Origin: Rhodobacterales bacterium HKCCE2091
GTDB taxonomy: Bacteria > Pseudomonadota > Alphaproteobacteria > Rhodobacterales > Rhodobacteraceae
DNA length: 64,000 nucleotides
Assembly (NCBI GenBank): GCA_015689685.1
Contig: WVSL01000018.1
Span: 22,129-86,128, forward strand
Direction of reading: 5' to 3'
The notes beneath the pieces are model-generated. The model saw only the letters and a list, made by a program, of their open reading frames with translations, searched no databases and was not told the origin of the DNA. Positions 53,802-63,931 of this stretch are shown here, piece after piece. How positions within the stretch are numbered: position 1 is the stretch's first letter; each line of letters opens with the position of its first letter. A program made the position numbers and the translations under genes.

Positions 53802-56800
53802 ATGACTGTTATTTACGAGTTGGCGGACCTTCGCGGCATTGAGCCGGATGGTCGACCTCTACACGCATACCGTCTTGATGAAGAACACTACTCTCATCTT
53901 GAAAAGATCCTTGGGCAGAATCTGAAGCTCGGCCGTTTCAAATCTGCGGCGGCACCTTTTGTTCTTTGGGCGGCGGAAAGATATCGGAAAGAGTATGATG
54001 GCGGCGGACTGTCGTGGGAATTCCTGACGGAGCCCCTCGGCATTGCTATTGCCCAGCAGCAGTTGCGTGAAATCACGGGCGTGGGCATGGCGCGCATGGG
54101 GCGCTCCGTTCGCCGGCTGGACAGCGGCGTGCAATATCTGCGCGCTATCGCCGCGGAAGGCGGGATCCCGGTCAGACTTCTCAGCGACCAGCGGGGCGGC
54201 TATCGCGCCGCGCTGGTCGGATTGGTGGCCGATCTTTCCCGCATCGGACTGGGTTGCCCGCGGGATGTTGCACTCGGTTTCGCGGCCCGGCGGACGCGCC
54301 GCCTTCCCGTCGGCTACCGAACGAGCGAATATCACGCGCTCTTCGTGGATTTTGCGTTCGAGGTTCTCGAGTTGAGGGAGCTCGCGCCCGAAGGCATGTC
54401 GGCGCAGGAGGTCGAGCCGTTTCTTGACCGGGTCAAGCCGGGCTGGAGGGACGCCCTTTCTTTGCGGCTCGATGGTGACGCAGCGCGAAGCCTGTTATCG
54501 GACGCTGTCCTCGTCTCCGCTCGTCATGGTTTGGTTACAGACCCGATGACCCGGGTGCTGCGACGCTGCGAAGACGGTGATTGGTCAGCATGGATCGAAG
54601 TCGAGGAGGCTGCAGAAATTGCGCCGCAACTGGTTCAGGGCGTCGAGCCGGATCGACGACGGTTGCGTCTGGCACCGGTCGGTGCGCTTGCATCAGCCGT
54701 GCCGGACCTGCTCTTCTCTCTGGATCGCGAGGCGCTCGACAGGCCATGGGACAGCCGCCGGATCAGCGGGCGCCGAACGGCGCGCTTTCATTTCCCGCTG
54801 AATACTGGGGCCGAACTGATGGCCATGGCCGATGGAGCATTCCTCGGCCGGGTGAGGCTCGCCGGTGGCGAGGCGATCGAAATCGATGCCGGGCCGACGT
54901 TCTGGCGGCTGGCGGAAATGGGTGAAGCCAGGGCCGAGGCGCTGGCTTATGCTGGAAACGCGGCCTTGCGGACGCACGACCCGCATGTCTGGATGCTGGC
55001 TGAAGCAGGCAAGGTTCCCCACTGCACTGACTCCCTTGTTGCCGAACCTGACGGTTCGGTGCCTGGCGGGACGATCTGGCGACTGTCCGGGAGCGGGCGT
55101 GTCCTTGTCGCCGGTGGCAATGCCCGGATCGAAACAGGAGCTGATGAAGATTCCCGCGAAGAGATCCACGCAAGCGGCCCGTTGGAGTATCGCTTGCTCG
55201 ATGCGCGCGGCACGCCGGTGCATCGCGGAGTGCCGGCGATCCTTCATCGGCATCCCGGACGTGGCTTCCGGCAATTGCTCGGAGCGGAACTGCGCCATCA
55301 GATAGCGGGGAGCACTATATGGCATGGCGGATCCCCCTCGGATACAACGATGGGTCGCGTTTCTTTCGCCGTCCGCCAGGGTGCCGGGGTTGGTGCCCGG
55401 GTCATGGTGAACCTGGTCCCTCTAAAGTTCTCGGCGCGAGAGGTGACGCATGGGGACGATCCACGCAGGCGGATCCGTTTTGACGGCGTGCCGCAAGGAT
55501 GGTTGTTGAGGGTAGCATCCGGAAAACCACAGCAACCCGACGCCGATGGCGTTGTCGAGGTGCAGCTTGACGTTCCTACGGGGAGCCAGGCGCGATTGCC
55601 ACTGACGTTGGCCGGTCCCAATGGGGCACCGCCCATGTCCTGGGTCCTGAATCTGCCGCGTCCTCGAGGCGAGTTCCAGACAGTCGCGGGTGAGACACTG
55701 GCGTCAAACCAAGACATCTCGATGCAGACTCTGAAGGACTGGCGGATCGTCCCGGCGGAAGATCGGCGGACAGAGTTGCGGATCCGTCTGCACAGTCCCT
55801 CAGCTGGAGGTGCGCCGATCGTCGGCAGGCGGGTAACGGTCGAGCAGCCACTGTCGGCTTTTAGGTCGCTCTTGGAAGAGATGCTCGTGACAGGCGGTGC
55901 CGATGCCGAGCTCCGGCTGAGGGTAATCACCGGCGCAGACCAATCGCCGCGACTCATAGTGCGTCACGCACTGGGGGAAACGCAGCTTTTGGGCGAGGAC
56001 GTGTTGGTGCTCAATGACCAGACGCCGGTGCACGAGCCCGCGCTCGCCATCACCGCCGTAGATCTGAGCGACCCGGAGCGTGTAGTGGAGACCGGAGCCC
56101 GGGGCCTTTCGCACCTGGGAAGCGGGCGCTGGTTCCTGTTGCCGCGTAAAGGCGGCGTGCCAATGCGCCCGCCACGCCCCTACGTTCGTCCCGAGCCTGC
56201 CGGGGCTACGGGACAGGATGCGCCAAGACGGGCTGACCGTATTGCGCACTACGCCCGCCGCTTTTCAGAAACGAACATCGAAAATGACCTCGCTCGCCTG
56301 GCTGTCCTGTGCGAGATGCTCTTTGCAAACGGCGTCTCGCCATCTGCGCTGGACGAGGTGCACGCACTGGCAAGAGTGCCCTCGGCTGCCATACGACTGC
56401 TGTTTCGCGTGGCGCCGTCCGACCTCGAGGACGCCCTGTCTCTGGATTTGCACGGCGGCCCGGTATGGTCCTTCGTCGGCCCTGTGGATTGGGCGAAAGG
56501 CTTCGCGGACGAGGCGGCGGCCGTGCACGCGACTTTGGCAGCGCTGCCTGCTCTTGCCGATAGGGCAGACGAGCATGCCCGCGACGCTGTGACCGCGCGT
56601 GCGGCGGACATCCTGCGCTTGCGTCCGGCACTGGAGGGACATGTCGCCCTCGCGCTTCAGCAATTGGATCCGATGGCAATCGCCGCCCTTGCACAGCGCC
56701 TTGGCGGCCTGTCACGGGGGCTACAGAATCCTGAGGGCACGCTGCTGGCAAACGCGCGAGCCATCATTAGCCGCCAAGCCGAGAATTCGCATTCATTGCA

Positions 56801-57026
56801 CACCTTGGCTGCGCGAAGACGTCCCGCCGGCTTCGATGTCTTCCACCCCGACTTGAGAGGCCTGATTGAGGCTCCTCTCGTCGTGGCCGAGATTGCCTTC
56901 GGCCTGCGGCCACCGCCGACCACCAAGGAACGTATCGAGCTGCTGCTTGCTGTGCAGGCAGACCAGGCCGCCTACGAGACCGCGCAACCGGCAGCAATCG
57001 CCTGGCTGGCGCAACAGAGAACCTGA
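53802..57026 (+). CDS. druH: Druantia type III protein DruH-like
   Basis: This 1074-aa protein has no motif that I can read as catalytic. Its length, its position 11 nt before a DruE-type helicase and its general makeup match DruH (STY4851/ECs_5259 type) of the two-gene Druantia type III anti-phage system. The N-terminus (MTVIYELADLRG) starts at the ATG at 53802, with GGAAG upstream. The first 270 residues are helical and the rest is mixed beta, with a DEVHALAR helical region near 865. The family call rests mainly on the partner gene. Confidence 0.65.
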   Translation: MTVIYELADLRGIEPDGRPLHAYRLDEEHYSHLEKILGQNLKLGRFKSAAAPFVLWAAERYRKEYDGGGLSWEFLTEPLGIAIAQQQLREITGVGMARMGRSVRRLDSGVQYLRAIAAEGGIPVRLLSDQRGGYRAALVGLVADLSRIGLGCPRDVALGFAARRTRRLPVGYRTSEYHALFVDFAFEVLELRELAPEGMSAQEVEPFLDRVKPGWRDALSLRLDGDAARSLLSDAVLVSARHGLVTDPMTRVLRRCEDGDWSAWIEVEEAAEIAPQLVQGVEPDRRRLRLAPVGALASAVPDLLFSLDREALDRPWDSRRISGRRTARFHFPLNTGAELMAMADGAFLGRVRLAGGEAIEIDAGPTFWRLAEMGEARAEALAYAGNAALRTHDPHVWMLAEAGKVPHCTDSLVAEPDGSVPGGTIWRLSGSGRVLVAGGNARIETGADEDSREEIHASGPLEYRLLDARGTPVHRGVPAILHRHPGRGFRQLLGAELRHQIAGSTIWHGGSPSDTTMGRVSFAVRQGAGVGARVMVNLVPLKFSAREVTHGDDPRRRIRFDGVPQGWLLRVASGKPQQPDADGVVEVQLDVPTGSQARLPLTLAGPNGAPPMSWVLNLPRPRGEFQTVAGETLASNQDISMQTLKDWRIVPAEDRRTELRIRLHSPSAGGAPIVGRRVTVEQPLSAFRSLLEEMLVTGGADAELRLRVITGADQSPRLIVRHALGETQLLGEDVLVLNDQTPVHEPALAITAVDLSDPERVVETGARGLSHLGSGRWFLLPRKGGVPMRPPRPYVRPEPAGATGQDAPRRADRIAHYARRFSETNIENDLARLAVLCEMLFANGVSPSALDEVHALARVPSAAIRLLFRVAPSDLEDALSLDLHGGPVWSFVGPVDWAKGFADEAAAVHATLAALPALADRADEHARDAVTARAADILRLRPALEGHVALALQQLDPMAIAALAQRLGGLSRGLQNPEGTLLANARAIISRQAENSHSLHTLAARRRPAGFDVFHPDLRGLIEAPLVVAEIAFGLRPPPTTKERIELLLAVQADQAAYETAQPAAIAWLAQQRT

Positions 57027-57037
57027 GAGGGCGAACC

Positions 57038-60000
57038 ATGAAAGACCAGAGCGCATTGCCGAGTTCTGGATACGACGCGATTCTGGCGCGCGTGAACGAC
57101 CGGGCTGCTGACGCTGTCATCGGTAAGGGCCGCGTGCAGTCGCGCAGCTTGCGCGCCAATTTGTCTGCACGGCTGCATGGGCATGCCGGCGGACCCGACG
57201 CTTTTGTGGCTGACCCGGTCTTCGAGGCGGCGCGCGTTTGGGAACGGGCTGACATATGCCTCGACGACTTGGCCGGAGGGATGCTCGACGAAGATCTCGT
57301 CGCGGCATTGGATCGCGGGACCCTGCTGGACGGCACACCGAATGACCGACGCTGGCCCCGGCGCGGCGACGATGTCGCGCCATACCTGCACCAGCTGCGC
57401 GCTTGGGAAGCGGCCGAGGCCGGGCGCAGTTTCATGGTCACCAGCGGGACCGGGTCAGGCAAGACCGAGTGCTTCATGATACCGATGCTGAACGACCTTC
57501 TACGCAGCCACAAGCCCGGCGACACGGGCGTGCGGGGCATCGTGCTCTATCCGCTGAATGCTCTGATCGACAGTCAGAAAGAGCGCCTGGGTGCATGGAT
57601 GGACCCGCTGGCGAACCGTTTGTCATATGCGCTCTACAATCGCCACATGCCCGATACTGTGCCGGGACCGAAGAGACGCGGCGCTCAGGTGATGGAACGT
57701 CGGGCGATGCGCCAGGCACCACCCTCACTCATGGTGACCAACGTTACCATGTTGGAATACATGCTGATACGTGCGCAGGACCGGCCGATCATCGAGAAGT
57801 CGCAGGGTACCCTGCGGTGGATCGTGCTGGACGAGGCCCACAGCTACGTCGGCGCACAGGCGGCAGAGATGGCTCTTCTGCTGCGCCGCGTTCGCGATGC
57901 ATTCGGGGTGGCTCCGGAAGATGTCCGGCTTGCCGCGACGTCTGCAACCATCGGCGAGGGCGACGAGAACCGGGAAACCTTGCGACAGTTCCTGGCCGAC
58001 CTCGCGGGCCTGAGTCCCGCTCAGGTCGATGTGATCGAAGGGCAGGAACGGGCGCCTCGTCTGCCGCCAGAAGGATCGGACGCAACGCTGGAACCGGATG
58101 CAATTCCGTCTGCGCCCGATGCGCTGTGGCGCAAGCTGGCTCCGAACCCTGGATTGCGAAAGGTGCGCACCGAGATGCGTGATCGCGGTATCGGCCTTCG
58201 AGCGGCGGCAGCATTGATTGGGCGCGAGGGCGATGCGGAAGGCACGCTGCGCCTTCTCGAAGCGGCGGCGCAGGCGATTGATCCGGACACAGGCGTCGCG
58301 CTTGCCCCATGGCGACTGCACGTGTTCCATCGGGCGCAAGGCGGGCTCTGGGCCTGTGTCGATCCCGAGTGTTCCAAGCGCGACGAGGCCCTGCTGCATG
58401 AGGACGGAGACTGGCCATTCGGCCGCATCCACTTCGCCGAGAGGGACAGGTGCGAGTGCGGAGCACCGGTGTTGGAGATCGCAGCCTGCGATGAATGCGG
58501 CACCCCATGGTTGTGCGCCGAGGTCGCCAATGAAGGCCCACATCGCATATTGCGCCCGGCTCGCGGGACGGGGATCGATGATGACTACATCCTGGATGTG
58601 GAACCCGAGGACGATAACGGCGAACCTGCCGCACCGCTCCTGTCTGAAAGCGTGATCGTAGGACCGGGACAAGGCACTGGCGAGGAATTCCTTCGGGTGT
58701 CCGACGCGCACCTGTTCGAGCTTCCAAAAGAGGGGGATCGGGTTCTGGCGCTGACCATCCTCACGGAACAGGACCGCGGGTGTTGCGAGCGCGCCGGGCA
58801 CAAGGGCGTTACCGTGCGTCCGCAACGTTTTGGTGCGCCCTTCCTCATGGGCAACGCGATGCCGCTTCTCATCGAGGCGGCCAAGCCCAGTTGCCATGAC
58901 CATCCGGTGCCGTTCGGGGGGCGGCGCCTACTGTCCTTCACCGACTCGCGTCAGGGCACCGCGCGTTTCTCTGCGAAGCTCCAGCAGGATGCGGAGCGCA
59001 CGCTGACGCGGGCCATCATGTACCACTCGGTACAGAACCGAGAGGGGAATCCGGAAAAAGCCGCCGCATTGCGCAAGGAGATTTCGGACCTTGAGCAGGT
59101 GGTTGCCACCATGCCGAGTCTGGCCGGGACGCTCGAGGAAAAGCGGGGCGCGCTGGATGAGGCGGAGGGCACCCCTAAGCCTGTGCCATGGTCTGACATG
59201 GTGCAGCGCATCGCGCAGAACGAAGAGTTCCGCAATTTCGCGCGCCCCGTCTGGCGGGATCGACCTTCGAAGGGCGACGATGCGTTGGCCACGCATCCCA
59301 CGGCCCTGGCGGAGCTCTTCCTCTACCGGGAAATGTTCCGCCGTCCGCGGCTGCAGAACAATGCTGAGACGATGGGACTCGCCCGGCTACTGTTCCCGGA
59401 GCTTGTCGCACAGGCGCGCTTGTCCATTCCCGCCCCCCTGCGCGAAGCTTTGCATGGTGAAACAGTCTGGGCTGATCTGTTGCATGCGGCCGTTGACCTC
59501 GTCTTCAGAACCAACCTGGCTATCCGTCTGCCCGAAGAGCCTGCGGACGTTCGGCACTGGATTTCACCGAGAAGTGTTCTGGCTGTGGTCGTGGAACCTG
59601 GTCTCTCCAAGGACGACGTACCCGGAGTTGAGAACCCTCGATTTTTTCCGACGGCGCATTCGGATCGCTCGAACCTTGTCCGACTTATTTACCGCCTGAT
59701 TGACGGCAGCGTGGACAGCGCCACAGACGTGGAAAGGGCCGCGAGCACGCTCACCGCGATTTGGGACCGGCTGCGAAAGTCGGGCGTTATCGTTCAGGTC
59801 GCGCCCAGCGCCTGGCGACTCGACTTCAAGAAAGTCGCTATCGCACCGGTCGACACGGCCTTCGAGTGCCCGGTTACCCGCCGTCTCCTGCCTTTCGCGC
59901 CGGGCTCCGTGTCGTTGAACGCCGTAACCGCAACTGGGATCACCCGTGCGATCACCATGCCGACCTTGCCCGAGGCGGCCCCCATGGGCACGTCGGTTGC

Positions 60001-63000
60001 ACAGCGATGCGAACTCCGAGCTTGGCTCGAAAGCGACCTGGACGTCGCCGCCTTGCGCCTTGGCGGACACTGGACGGATTTGCATGATCGGACCGTCGAG
60101 TTCACGCCGTTCCTCCGCGCGCAGGAACATTCCGCGCAGATCGATCGCCCCAGTCTGCAGACCTACGAGAAGGCATTCAGAGAAGGCAGAATCAACGTCT
60201 TGAACTGCTCGACAACGATGGAGATGGGCGTCGACATCCCTGACGTTGGTCTGGTGGTAAACACCAACGTCCCGCCGTCTCCTGCCAACTACCGGCAGCG
60301 TATCGGTCGTGCCGGTCGACGGGGTGAGCCATGGGCCATGGCGTTCACCTTCTGCAAGGACTTGCCGCTCGACAATATGATCTTCCGCGAGCCGGATAGA
60401 TTGCTCGGCGCGCAGGTCGCGGCGCCGCAGGTCCGGCTCGATTCCGCGATCCTTGTGCAGCGCCATGTGAATGCGACGCTGTTGGGGCTCTTCCTGCGCG
60501 AGGGTGGCGGGATGAGCATTCGGACCAACATGGCGTCGTTCATGGGCGCAACGGAGGCGATGGACGCGCCCTTCCTGCCCGACAGTGTCGCCGATGATTT
60601 CCTCGCTTCACTCAAGGGCGATTGGGGAGCTCAGGACATTGTCTCCCAGGCGCTGGACAGGCTGGTAAGGGGGACCTGTCTTGCAGGCCACACTGGGCTG
60701 GTGTCGCGCGCAGAGGGCGATTTTGGCGCCATGCGAAATCGCTGGCGCGACGAATACGAACAACTCGTCGAAGCGCAGTCGGCCTATGCTGATACTGACC
60801 CGGCGCATTGGCTCTACCGCAAGCGCGCGAAGCGCATGCGGGAGGAGTTCATGATGACCGAACTCGCCCGACGCGGCTTCACGCCTTCCTATGGCTTCCC
60901 GGTTGATGTGGTTTCCTTTGACCATGCCGGGAAAGGGGGGGGCGAGCCCGGGCCCTCGCGCCCGCTGGACATGGCAATCAGGGAGTATTCGCCGGGATGT
61001 GAAGTGGTGATTGACGGGCTGGTGCATCGGTCCGATGGCGTGCTGCCGACCTGGGGCAACCGTAACGATCCTGGCTCAGTCGAGGATCTCAGGACACTGT
61101 TCACCTGCCGGTCGTGTAATCTGTTCGGCACCACGCGGCACGAGGCAGCCGACTGCCCGCGGTGCGGCAAACCACTCGAACGGACAGAGCTTTTGCGCCC
61201 TGCGGGCTTCCTCGGGACCCGCCGTCCACACAGCGCGTATGAGCAACTGGCCTACGTGCCGCCCGACCCGCCCCGTGTCTCGGCCGAGCCGGAGAACTGG
61301 GTTTCGCTTCCCGATCCCGAGGTCGGCCGCCATCGCACTGCGCGCGAAGGGCGGGTCCTGGTCACCGCTTCGGGCGATCACGGTGACGGCTACGCGGTCT
61401 GCATCGCCTGCGGTCGCGCAGAGGCAGAGATCGGAGAACACGACTCGCCCCTGCCCGCCGGGATGGTCCGACACCGGCCCCTTCAAAAGCTGCGCGACAA
61501 CCCACGCCACGACGGTCTTTGCCCAGCGAACGACGACGCCTCCCGCAAGATCCGACGGCATGTCAAACTCGGAACCGAGATGGTGACCGACGTGTTCGAG
61601 CTTCAGCTCGATGCACTGCCAAGCACTGAAGCGGGCAAAGGTCAGGCCGCAGCCATCGGCGCCGCGCTGCGGGAGGCGCTCGGCGCACGGCTTGGCGTGG
61701 ATGCCGAAACCATGGGCCTCGCCGTCGCGCCCAGCCTGCGGCCTGACGAGGCCCGGCGGAGCGCAATATTCCTTTACGACAAGGCTTCGGGGGGATCTGG
61801 GTTTGCCTCTGCTGCGGATCGTGACCTGCCAAGCCTCCTGCGCGAGGCCGCGTTGCGCCTTAGCTGCCCGGCCAATTGCGCCACGGGATGCCCGGAATGC
61901 GTGTTGCGGCGCGATCTGCAATTCGGCACGGTGATGGATCGACCCGGCGCGCTGGAGCTGCTGGAGAAGGAGATCTTGCCGCGCCTTGACCTTCCGGAAG
62001 CATTGCAGCTTTTCGCCCCATCAACGCAGGCAGTCACGCGCCCGCTTGCCGATTGGATTGGTCGGCAATTGGCACACAGCGCTATTGAGCGCCTGGCGCT
62101 CTTCCTGACCGACCCGCCGTCCGGCTGGGACGTGGCCGAATGGCCCGGAACGCGCATTGCCGAAGATGCCGGCCGTACCGGTGTCCCGGTCACGATCGTG
62201 ATGCGGTCATCTGATGTCCACCGCTTGGAGATGTCGCAGAAGCTGGACCTGGTTCGCCTCGTCACCCGTGCACGCGCAACCTTGCACTTGGCAGACGATC
62301 TGCCCGCGGCAGGCGATGCGCCAATCCTCGCTGAGACCCGTCTCGATGGGCAGGAAATTGCCATTGCTGCACCAGACAAGGATGCCGGCCATGTGAACCG
62401 TCACTGGGGGGACGTCTCGCGGACGCTGGCTGTGCGCGGCCCTCGTGTGCCGTTGGCGGTCAGCGCGGCGCTCTCGTTGGACAAGGTCACGGCCTATGGC
62501 GAGGGCAACTCCGCACAAAGGGACGTGACCACCGAACTGGATGGTCCGGTCGGGCAGTTCGGCCAGCGGCTCTGGGGTATCGCGAAGGGGCTGCGCCCTC
62601 AGGTTTTCACCGGCCCGGCCCGTCTCGTGCAGGTTACTTACAATGATCGATACCTGCGCAGTCCGCTCACTGCGCGCCTCCTCTTCGAGGCATGGCGCTC
62701 GCTTCCATTGAAGAACGCGGACACGCGGCTGGAGATCGTGACAGAGGCGCTTGGCTCGCCCGAACGACCAGGGTTCCTACTCTGGCACAATTGGGAAACG
62801 GATATGCTCCGTCGGGAGGTCCTGTCGGCGCTCCTCCCTGGCGCTTCGGTAATACTCGGAACAAAATCCGATTGCGCCCATGCGCGTTTCTTCCGTTTCC
62901 GCTTCGAAGACGGATCGGAGACTTCCCTGTTTCTGGACCAAGGGTTCGGAGCCTGGCGCGAAGCCTCGCACCGGACTTCACGGTTCGCTCATGATCTCAC

Positions 63001-63097
63001 CCCCGATGCGCAGGCCCGCGCGCTTCGGGACTTGCGGTTCGATGTGGCCTTGCAGGACGGCGGACGTTTCCCTTCCCCCGTCTGGCTACGCTGGTAG
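57038..63097 (+). CDS. druE: Druantia DruE: large DUF1998-type DEAD/DEAH helicase
   Basis: This 2019-aa superfamily-2 helicase has motif I TSGTGSGKTE (135-144), motif II DEAH (265-268), motif III SAT near 303, motif V NCSTTMEMGVDIP near 1057 and motif VI QRIGRAGRRGE near 1087. Cysteine pairs suggest zinc sites near 440-490 and 1357-1380. The C-terminal DUF1998/MZB cysteine cluster CPANCATGCPEC lies near 1610. Size and domain order fit DruE of Druantia rather than the shorter DrmA/DrmB of DISARM. It has GAGAGGGCG before the ATG and follows druH by 11 nt. Confidence 0.85.
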   Translation: MKDQSALPSSGYDAILARVNDRAADAVIGKGRVQSRSLRANLSARLHGHAGGPDAFVADPVFEAARVWERADICLDDLAGGMLDEDLVAALDRGTLLDGTPNDRRWPRRGDDVAPYLHQLRAWEAAEAGRSFMVTSGTGSGKTECFMIPMLNDLLRSHKPGDTGVRGIVLYPLNALIDSQKERLGAWMDPLANRLSYALYNRHMPDTVPGPKRRGAQVMERRAMRQAPPSLMVTNVTMLEYMLIRAQDRPIIEKSQGTLRWIVLDEAHSYVGAQAAEMALLLRRVRDAFGVAPEDVRLAATSATIGEGDENRETLRQFLADLAGLSPAQVDVIEGQERAPRLPPEGSDATLEPDAIPSAPDALWRKLAPNPGLRKVRTEMRDRGIGLRAAAALIGREGDAEGTLRLLEAAAQAIDPDTGVALAPWRLHVFHRAQGGLWACVDPECSKRDEALLHEDGDWPFGRIHFAERDRCECGAPVLEIAACDECGTPWLCAEVANEGPHRILRPARGTGIDDDYILDVEPEDDNGEPAAPLLSESVIVGPGQGTGEEFLRVSDAHLFELPKEGDRVLALTILTEQDRGCCERAGHKGVTVRPQRFGAPFLMGNAMPLLIEAAKPSCHDHPVPFGGRRLLSFTDSRQGTARFSAKLQQDAERTLTRAIMYHSVQNREGNPEKAAALRKEISDLEQVVATMPSLAGTLEEKRGALDEAEGTPKPVPWSDMVQRIAQNEEFRNFARPVWRDRPSKGDDALATHPTALAELFLYREMFRRPRLQNNAETMGLARLLFPELVAQARLSIPAPLREALHGETVWADLLHAAVDLVFRTNLAIRLPEEPADVRHWISPRSVLAVVVEPGLSKDDVPGVENPRFFPTAHSDRSNLVRLIYRLIDGSVDSATDVERAASTLTAIWDRLRKSGVIVQVAPSAWRLDFKKVAIAPVDTAFECPVTRRLLPFAPGSVSLNAVTATGITRAITMPTLPEAAPMGTSVAQRCELRAWLESDLDVAALRLGGHWTDLHDRTVEFTPFLRAQEHSAQIDRPSLQTYEKAFREGRINVLNCSTTMEMGVDIPDVGLVVNTNVPPSPANYRQRIGRAGRRGEPWAMAFTFCKDLPLDNMIFREPDRLLGAQVAAPQVRLDSAILVQRHVNATLLGLFLREGGGMSIRTNMASFMGATEAMDAPFLPDSVADDFLASLKGDWGAQDIVSQALDRLVRGTCLAGHTGLVSRAEGDFGAMRNRWRDEYEQLVEAQSAYADTDPAHWLYRKRAKRMREEFMMTELARRGFTPSYGFPVDVVSFDHAGKGGGEPGPSRPLDMAIREYSPGCEVVIDGLVHRSDGVLPTWGNRNDPGSVEDLRTLFTCRSCNLFGTTRHEAADCPRCGKPLERTELLRPAGFLGTRRPHSAYEQLAYVPPDPPRVSAEPENWVSLPDPEVGRHRTAREGRVLVTASGDHGDGYAVCIACGRAEAEIGEHDSPLPAGMVRHRPLQKLRDNPRHDGLCPANDDASRKIRRHVKLGTEMVTDVFELQLDALPSTEAGKGQAAAIGAALREALGARLGVDAETMGLAVAPSLRPDEARRSAIFLYDKASGGSGFASAADRDLPSLLREAALRLSCPANCATGCPECVLRRDLQFGTVMDRPGALELLEKEILPRLDLPEALQLFAPSTQAVTRPLADWIGRQLAHSAIERLALFLTDPPSGWDVAEWPGTRIAEDAGRTGVPVTIVMRSSDVHRLEMSQKLDLVRLVTRARATLHLADDLPAAGDAPILAETRLDGQEIAIAAPDKDAGHVNRHWGDVSRTLAVRGPRVPLAVSAALSLDKVTAYGEGNSAQRDVTTELDGPVGQFGQRLWGIAKGLRPQVFTGPARLVQVTYNDRYLRSPLTARLLFEAWRSLPLKNADTRLEIVTEALGSPERPGFLLWHNWETDMLRREVLSALLPGASVILGTKSDCAHARFFRFRFEDGSETSLFLDQGFGAWREASHRTSRFAHDLTPDAQARALRDLRFDVALQDGGRFPSPVWLRW

Positions 63098-63124
63098 TGT
63101 GCGATTCAGAACAGGAGTCTTTGG

Positions 63125-63931
63125 ATGTCGCAGAGCTTTTTCGACGCCCCAATTTTGAATTCGCCCTACCGTGTTCCAGAGCGGAATTGGGAATTGGACA
63201 AGGATGGTCGTCCGACCGACCACATCATCGAGCGGCGAAGAAAGTCAGATCTGATTTCGGCCATGCCGGGAGCGAAGGCGAAGGTCGGTAAACAGGCGAG
63301 CCTGACGTTCGATGACCTGTCGACAGAGGACGTGGATTACAACCCGACACCCTACATCAACGAATTGCGGGATGCCGTCGACACGTGGCGTAACCTGCCG
63401 AACCCGGCGCAATGGCGCGTTTCTCCCGTCACCCAGAGGCTCTTGCAGCATTGGCGGGCGATTCAGGCAGATGAGACGGTACCGATCCGGCCCTTTTTCT
63501 GTCAGCTTGAAGCAGTAGAGGTCGCGATCTGGCTATCCGAGGTGGCCCCGAAGGACGGCAAGCGCGGTAAGCGCTTCCTCGAATGGCTGAAAGCGTCGAA
63601 TGCGGCGGCCAATCCGGACCTGTTCCGTATCGCGCTCAAACTCGCAACCGGGGCAGGCAAAACCACGGTCATGACCATGCTGATGGCTTGGCAGGTTCTC
63701 AATGCCGCGCTCTCACCGTCGTCGAAGAGCTTCGGGAAGGGCTTCCTGATTGTCGCGCCGGGAATAACGATCCGTGATCGCCTGCGTGTTCTCAAGCCTT
63801 CGGAACCGGATAATTACTAAAGTCGCCTGAATTTGGTTCCGTCCGATCTGATGACGGACATGCAGACCGCGAAGATCGTCATCACGAATTATCATGCGTT
63901 CAAGCTCCGGGAGAAGGTGGCCCTTGCCAAG
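63125..63931 (+). pseudogene. Type III restriction-type helicase/nuclease subunit, broken and truncated
   Basis: An intact frame of 231 codons starts at 63125 with CAGGAG upstream, 27 nt after druE. It contains VPIRPFFCQLEAVEVAIWL and Walker A ATGAGKTTVM, as in BPTD_3080-type or type III Res subunits, which are normally about 1000 aa. A TAA at 63818-63820 stops it, but the same frame continues with family-like sequence (SRLNLVPSDLM and AKIVITNYHAFKLREK). The similarity ends at about 63931, where an IS6-like terminus begins. The in-frame TAA stands where Tyr would be expected after EPDNY. Confidence 0.7.

Noticed and set aside
53802..63097. DISARM (DrmA/DrmB) as an explanation for the helicase pair
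   Set aside because: The helicase is about 2000 aa with a DUF1998 end and has a 1074-aa partner. No DrmC phospholipase or methylase is present. Druantia type III fits better.
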